From an uncultured Clostridia bacterium (GTDB lineage Bacteria; Bacillota; Clostridia; Oscillospirales; Butyricicoccaceae): a stretch of DNA of 26,197 nucleotides. The number at the start of each line of letters is the position of its first letter. The stretch's first letter is position 1. The stretch lies in the NCBI GenBank assembly GCA_910589115.1, contig CAJUSB010000040.1, positions 1-26,197 of the forward strand, given 5' to 3'. The position numbers and the translations under genes were made by a program. Below the pieces are notes generated by a model. That model had not been told where the DNA came from. It saw nothing but the letters and a program-made list of their open reading frames with translations, and did no database searches. Shown here piece after piece: positions 21,666-26,197 of this stretch.

Positions 21666-24600
21666 TTATTCGATTCCGGCGGGGAGTGGGGCTTCCTCTT
21701 CTGGGGGGGTGTCCATGCTTCGGTGAGTGATGCGGGCAATCAGACTGTCTACCAACGAGTAGTAAACTGGCGTGAACAATAACGTCACAATCGTAGAGAT
21801 TATCATGCCCGTTATCATGACCGTGGACATCGGTATCATCATTTCACTGCCTTCGCCCCCGCCAAACTGCATCGGCAGCAGCCCCAGAATCGTGGTCAGC
21901 GTCGTCATCAGCACCGGCCGCACACGGCGCGGACATGCATTCAAAATTGCATCGTTTTTCGCTTCGCCTCTGCGGCGGCGTATCTTAATATAATCAATTA
22001 GTACGATGGAAGAGTTTACTACTGTTCCCGCTAACATGATGACGCCAATCAAAGCCACAATCGAAATCGACTGTCCCGTGAGCGGCAGGCCGAATAACGA
22101 CCCTAACAGGCCAATCGGCAGGATCATCATAATAATTACCGGCAGTACAAACGACTCGAATTGGCTCGCAAGTACAAAGTATACCAGACCCAGCGCAACA
22201 ACAAGCGCATACCCCAGGTCTCCAAACGATTCGTTCATGGATTCCATTTCGCCGCCTGTTTCCAGTTCTATGCCGTCCGGCAGCTGGTAACGCTCCAATA
22301 TTTCCTCTACCGCGTAGTATATCCCCGTTGTGTCGTCTGACCGGCTGCTGCCCGTAATCGTCAGCGTCCGGCTCTGATTCAGACGGTTAATTGTCTGCGG
22401 CGCAAGCACAATGTCAATATCTGCTACCAGTGATAACGGAACCGTCCCGCCTGCCTGTGTCGAAATCGGTATCGTGCGCAGTGCATCTACACTGTTCGCC
22501 GTCCGGCTGTCGCCTGATACGGATACGGTAATTTCTTCACCATTCATGCGCAGCTGGGTTGCCGTCGCGCCCGAAAGCTGCTGCCGGACCGCTGTACCAA
22601 TCGTGGCCGCATTCAGCCCGAACCGGCTGGCGTTTGCCCGGTTGATCGTAATATCAACTTCCGGCACCTGTTCGCTCGCTGATGATTTAACATCCAGCGC
22701 ATCCGGCAGATCGGAAATCAGGCTGACAAGATCATTTGCTGTTGCAGTCAATAGGTCGTAGTCGTCGCCTGATATCGTGATGCTGATTGCATTCCCCGTC
22801 ATGGAGGACATATCCATAGAACCGCCGTCCGAAACCGAAATCTCTGCTCCCGCAATATCTGTTACCGCGTCTCGCAAAGCTGCCCCGATTTCTGTTGCGG
22901 AACGTTCGCGCTGATCCAGCGGCGCAAGGTTCACTACAAAGCTACTGCTGCTGCTGCTTGCGATATATGCCGACACTTCCGCTTCCGGCACTTGTTCGAT
23001 AATGATATTCAGTATACGGTCAGAAATGGCCGCGCATTCTTCCAGCTCGGAACCAATCGGCATACTTACTGAAACCTGGATCATACCCTGATCCATAGAA
23101 GGCATCAGCTCGAAACTGCAAAAAGCAATACTGCCAATAAACAGCACAATCATTAAAAAGCTGGCAATAACAGCGACCCAGCGCCGCCGTACAAAAAAGC
23201 CTAATAGCTTCCGATAGCCGCTCATTATGTGATTTGCACCGAAAACAATTTTAGAAGGCTTCGCGTGTTTGCCGCCTTTTTTTAATAGTTTCCGTTTGTC
23301 GTTGCGGTCGAGAAGCATATAGCACAGCAGAGGAACCAGGGTCAGCGCGATTGCGAGGGAGGCTAACAGCAGCGAGGCAATCGTAACGCAGAAATCCTTA
23401 AACAGCATTCCGACCAATCCGCCTGTCAGGCCGAGCGGCAGGAAAACTGCAACCGTAGTCAGCGTAGAAGCCGAGATTGAAAGCGCAACTTCACCGGTGC
23501 CAAATACACAGGCTTCATAGCGGCTCCGGCCGTCGGCGCGGTACGAATAGATATTCTCAAGGACGACGATTGAATTATCTACAATCATACCAACGCCCAT
23601 TGTAATACCGCCTAGGCTCATCATGTTCAGGGTCAGTCCGGCTGTCTGCATGATGAGGAAAACGGAAATAATACACATCGGCATAGCGATTGAAATAACA
23701 GCCGTTGACCCAAAACTCCGCAGGAAAACCAACAGCACAAGCGCCGCCAAAATAACGCCAAAAATAATATTGGAAAGCGCCTGATTAACCGAAAGGTTAA
23801 TATAGTCGGACTGATCCATCAGGATGCCCCATTCAAGCTCTGGATTTTCTGCGGCTAAGCGATCCATTTGACGCAGAACGCGTTCTGCGACTTGCACGGT
23901 ATTAACGCCTGACTGTTTATTCACTGCGAGGACAACGCCAATATCGCCGTTCATTTTAGCAATGTTGGTTTGTTCCTGCGGCTCTAGCATAACGTCGGCA
24001 ATTTCGGACAGGCGGACGGAGCCGCCTGTTGGCAGCGGGATCAGTGCTGCTGCGATATCCTCAACGGTGGAATAGGCTCCATCTGTACGGACGGACAAAC
24101 TTTGACTGCCATTTTGCACGGTGCCGCCAGCCGTTGTAATATTTTCCGCGCCTAAAATCTGTGCGACATAACTAACGGTCAGATGATACCCTGCCAGCCG
24201 GTCAGAATATGTTTTCACGGAAACTTGATTCTCATATCCGCCAGAAATATCAACAGAAGCAACACCGTTAATCCGCTCCATAGAAGGAGAAATCGTATCC
24301 TCTGCGATAGATTGCAGGCTTGCCAGGTCAGTGCCGCGCAGGCCGATTTGGACGACGGGCATCATGTCGGGGTCGATTGTCATGACCATGGGGGACGTTG
24401 CATCTTCTGGCAGAAAACTTTTCACACGTTCGATGCGTTCCCGCAGGTCGACCAGGGCTTCATCCATATCGGTTCCGTCGGTGAAGGTGACCATAACTTG
24501 CGAAGACCCTTCCGAAGAGGTCGACTGCAATTCTTCCATACCTGAAACGGAAGCGCAGGCTTGTTCGATGGTACGGGTGACCATGCTTTCGACTTCCTGG

Positions 24601-24770
24601 GGGCCAGCGCCCGAATAGGTGGTATAAACGACAGCCATTGGAAGCTCGATATTAGGTGTCATTGCGAGTGGAAGGGAGCTAAAACCCATGATACCAAAAA
24701 TTGCAATGATAATACAGGCCAGCATTGTAGTAACGCGATGTTTGATACAGAAGGAGACAAGCTGTTTCAT
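21666..24770 (-). CDS. RND-family efflux permease (AcrB/SwrC-like)
   Basis: A 1034-aa inner-membrane proton-driven exporter. The two-fold repeat of the family is visible: a first membrane helix (about residues 12-30), a large porter loop (about 35-330), six helices including GVGMIVDNSIVVLENI, then a second half with a helix near 530, a porter loop and six helices containing AGTVVNSSIVLIDYIKI and RPVLMTTLTTILGLLP. The helix-4 Asp is present singly (VDN rather than AcrB's DD), and the position of AcrB Lys940 is Val, the pattern of the Gram-positive SwrC-like group. AGGAGG of the ribosome binding site overlaps the end of the adaptor gene, with 5 bp between the genes. The substrate is unknown; dyes, bile salts or peptides would be family-typical guesses. 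Confidence 0.95.
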   Translation of the reverse strand: MKQLVSFCIKHRVTTMLACIIIAIFGIMGFSSLPLAMTPNIELPMAVVYTTYSGAGPQEVESMVTRTIEQACASVSGMEELQSTSSEGSSQVMVTFTDGTDMDEALVDLRERIERVKSFLPEDATSPMVMTIDPDMMPVVQIGLRGTDLASLQSIAEDTISPSMERINGVASVDISGGYENQVSVKTYSDRLAGYHLTVSYVAQILGAENITTAGGTVQNGSQSLSVRTDGAYSTVEDIAAALIPLPTGGSVRLSEIADVMLEPQEQTNIAKMNGDIGVVLAVNKQSGVNTVQVAERVLRQMDRLAAENPELEWGILMDQSDYINLSVNQALSNIIFGVILAALVLLVFLRSFGSTAVISIAMPMCIISVFLIMQTAGLTLNMMSLGGITMGVGMIVDNSIVVLENIYSYRADGRSRYEACVFGTGEVALSISASTLTTVAVFLPLGLTGGLVGMLFKDFCVTIASLLLASLAIALTLVPLLCYMLLDRNDKRKLLKKGGKHAKPSKIVFGANHIMSGYRKLLGFFVRRRWVAVIASFLMIVLFIGSIAFCSFELMPSMDQGMIQVSVSMPIGSELEECAAISDRILNIIIEQVPEAEVSAYIASSSSSSFVVNLAPLDQRERSATEIGAALRDAVTDIAGAEISVSDGGSMDMSSMTGNAISITISGDDYDLLTATANDLVSLISDLPDALDVKSSASEQVPEVDITINRANASRFGLNAATIGTAVRQQLSGATATQLRMNGEEITVSVSGDSRTANSVDALRTIPISTQAGGTVPLSLVADIDIVLAPQTINRLNQSRTLTITGSSRSDDTTGIYYAVEEILERYQLPDGIELETGGEMESMNESFGDLGYALVVALGLVYFVLASQFESFVLPVIIMMILPIGLLGSLFGLPLTGQSISIVALIGVIMLAGTVVNSSIVLIDYIKIRRRRGEAKNDAILNACPRRVRPVLMTTLTTILGLLPMQFGGGEGSEMMIPMSTVMITGMIISTIVTLLFTPVYYSLVDSLIARITHRSMDTPPEEEAPLPAGIE

Positions 24771-24775
24771 TGGTT

Positions 24776-26062
24776 TCAGCCTCCTACAACGCGTACTGCC
24801 GCGCCGTCACTCAAATAACTCTGACCTTTTACAATAACAGTTTCACTACCGGTCAAACCTGAAACAATTTCTGTTGAAGTTTCGCCAACCAGACCGGTCG
24901 TAACGGTCACACGGCTAACAGTTTTTTGGTCGGCATCGAGCGTATAAACGTACTTTTCCTCATTATTGGTCAAAATGGCCTCGGTCGGGATATGTACGAC
25001 ATCATCGCGGCGATCGGAGAAAAAGGTAATATCCGCAAAAGTACCGATTGGAATTTCCAAATCATCGGGCGTATAGAGCCGGACTTCATAGAGTGCAGTT
25101 TGAGGATTTGCGGCGATATCGATTTGTGCAATTTGCGCGGTATACGGTTCAGCGGAAATGGAGGGCACAGTCACCTGCGCGGTATCGCCTACTTTCAGCT
25201 GACCATAAATGCTTTCGCTGACGGAAACAGAAATCCTTGTCCTTGAATCCTCGGCGATCATGATAGCGGCTGAACCGCCGGCGAATCCGCCATTGACGAC
25301 GCTGACGGCTGTTACCAGCCCCGAACAGGGTGCTTTTACTTTACCATTTTTCGCCTGTGCGCCCATCGAGGACATAGAAGACTGAATCTGAGCCAAAGAA
25401 CTTTTCTGGCTGGCCTGAGCTTGTGCGACTCCGTTTTCTGCTTGTTGAATACCATAATCTGCTTGTTCAACGGCAGCTTGGGCTTGTGCAACCCCGGCCT
25501 CTGCCTGCGAGAGTGCATCAACGGCAGCATTTAATTCGAGCTGGCTTGCAGCGCCGATCAAAAAGAGCTGCTGGGTATTATAAAGGTTTGTCTGTGCATT
25601 TTCGAGCCCAATCATAGCATTATCGAGTGCCAACTGAGCATTTTCTCTCCCGATACGCGCATTTTCAATCCCAATTTCGGCATTTTTGATTGCTTGATCG
25701 GTCATTTCCTGGGTTGCCTCATAACTGGAAGAGAGGGCCCCATAACCGGCCGTAACGGTAGAAGTATCGATTGTAAAGAGCAGCTCACCTTCTGAAACTG
25801 TGTCACCGACTTCCACATCCAGGCCGCTGACGGTACCTTGGGCCAGAGGGACAACGGCGACAGATTTATCGGCTATAACCTGACCGGAAAGGGTATTTTC
25901 GGTAGCCATCATCCCGCGTTGAGCGGAAGCGATTTCTACGGCTGTTCCGATTGGGGGGGGCGTGGCAGCATTTTCCGAGCTACTGTCCTCGTTACTGCCG
26001 CAGGCGGTGAGCGACGCCAAGAGGAGGGCGGCGAGCAGGAGGGCTAAAATCCGTTTTTTCAT
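24776..26062 (-). CDS. Membrane-fusion lipoprotein, adaptor of the RND pump
   Basis: A 428-aa HlyD/AcrA-type adaptor. The signal peptide ends in a lipobox LTAC with Cys21, so it should be a lipoprotein anchored on the outer face of the membrane. A short beta-barrel/lipoyl half (about 45-100) leads into a long alpha-helical hairpin (about 110-225) of repetitive heptads such as IGIENARIGRENAQLALDNA and QAEAGVAQAQAAVEQAD. The second lipoyl half (KVKAPCSGLVTAVSV), beta-barrel and membrane-proximal domain follow, the last with IPTEAILTNNEEKYVYTL. GAGG precedes the ATG by 8 bases. It is first in an operon with the permease; no outer-membrane TolC-like gene is seen, as expected for a single-membrane cell. 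Confidence 0.93.
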   Translation of the reverse strand: MKKRILALLLAALLLASLTACGSNEDSSSENAATPPPIGTAVEIASAQRGMMATENTLSGQVIADKSVAVVPLAQGTVSGLDVEVGDTVSEGELLFTIDTSTVTAGYGALSSSYEATQEMTDQAIKNAEIGIENARIGRENAQLALDNAMIGLENAQTNLYNTQQLFLIGAASQLELNAAVDALSQAEAGVAQAQAAVEQADYGIQQAENGVAQAQASQKSSLAQIQSSMSSMGAQAKNGKVKAPCSGLVTAVSVVNGGFAGGSAAIMIAEDSRTRISVSVSESIYGQLKVGDTAQVTVPSISAEPYTAQIAQIDIAANPQTALYEVRLYTPDDLEIPIGTFADITFFSDRRDDVVHIPTEAILTNNEEKYVYTLDADQKTVSRVTVTTGLVGETSTEIVSGLTGSETVIVKGQSYLSDGAAVRVVGG

Positions 26063-26087
26063 ACAATAACCTCACAATTTGAATTCG

Positions 26088-26197
26088 CCTACGCGGCGGG
26101 CGGTCCTACGCGGACGGCGGTCCTACGCGGACGGCGGTCCTGCGCGGACGGCGGTCCTACGCGGACGGCGGTCCTACGCGGACGGCGGTCCTACGCG
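26088..26197. repeat. 17-bp tandem repeat array at the right edge
   Basis: About six and a half units of CCTACGCGGACGGCGGT run from 26088 to the end of the window. The first unit has two differences and the fourth one (CCTGCGC). The unit resembles the internal GTCCTATGCGGACGGCGCC module of copies 6 and 7, so this is probably part of an eighth GC-rich element whose module has expanded. It starts 26 bp upstream of the adaptor ATG and so sits where the pump leader or promoter should be. It continues past the window. Confidence 0.85.

Noticed and set aside
26088..26197. CRISPR-like array
   Set aside because: The 17-bp units are directly joined without unique spacers and derive from the hairpin element; no cas genes are present. 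The same applies to the 46-bp units at 2940-3125.

Overview
The window looks like the chromosomal replication-origin region of a low-to-mid GC Clostridia-type Firmicute, possibly of the Oscillospiraceae. The evidence is the minus-strand order dnaA - oriC - dnaN - rlbA(yaaA) - recF - remB - gyrB - gyrA, followed by rnhA, a YabB/TrmN6-type methyltransferase and rsmI. A 16S rRNA or marker-protein search would be needed to name the organism. There are no rRNA or tRNA genes, CRISPR arrays or recognisable transposase genes.

Layout from left to right. (1) 1-2750, plus strand: a visibly AT-richer block holding a LytTR response regulator and an AgrC/ComD-like sensor kinase that overlap by ATGA, then an unrecognised 139-aa protein with its own ribosome binding site and terminator. 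(2) 2830-5650: an OmpR-type regulator and HAMP histidine kinase on the minus strand. (3) 5650-9700: rsmI, a secreted SLH protein with two CAP domains, and the overlapping rnhA/methyltransferase pair. (4) 10034-15340: gyrA, gyrB and remB. (5) 15807-20329: recF, rlbA, an unannotated 41-aa lysine-rich small ORF, dnaN, oriC and dnaA. (6) 20751-26062: a TetR regulator and an RND efflux pump (lipoprotein adaptor plus permease), both on the minus strand and so running towards oriC, where many Firmicutes carry the divergent rpmH-rnpA-yidC cluster.

The most unusual content is non-coding. A family of GC-rich, multi-hairpin intergenic elements of about 135-300 bp occurs at 2831, 5460, 9847, 12657, 15576, 20434 and 21415, with an amplified fragment at the right edge (26088). 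Three copies begin 5-14 bp beyond a stop codon. Two nearly identical copies flank tetR as a long inverted repeat. In one copy the loop of the terminal hairpin is inverted relative to the other copies that have this hairpin. Two copies (at 2831 and 26088) contain local tandem amplifications of internal modules.

Other signals worth attention are a well-formed origin with DnaA-trios next to tandem DnaA boxes; a structured element directly after the dnaN stop followed by the lysine-rich small ORF; an 11-bp inverted repeat with arms 53 bp apart around the CAP-gene promoter; and a perfect 16-bp palindrome in the tetR promoter. All readings come from inspection alone. Family assignments rest on recognised motifs and gene order, not on searches.
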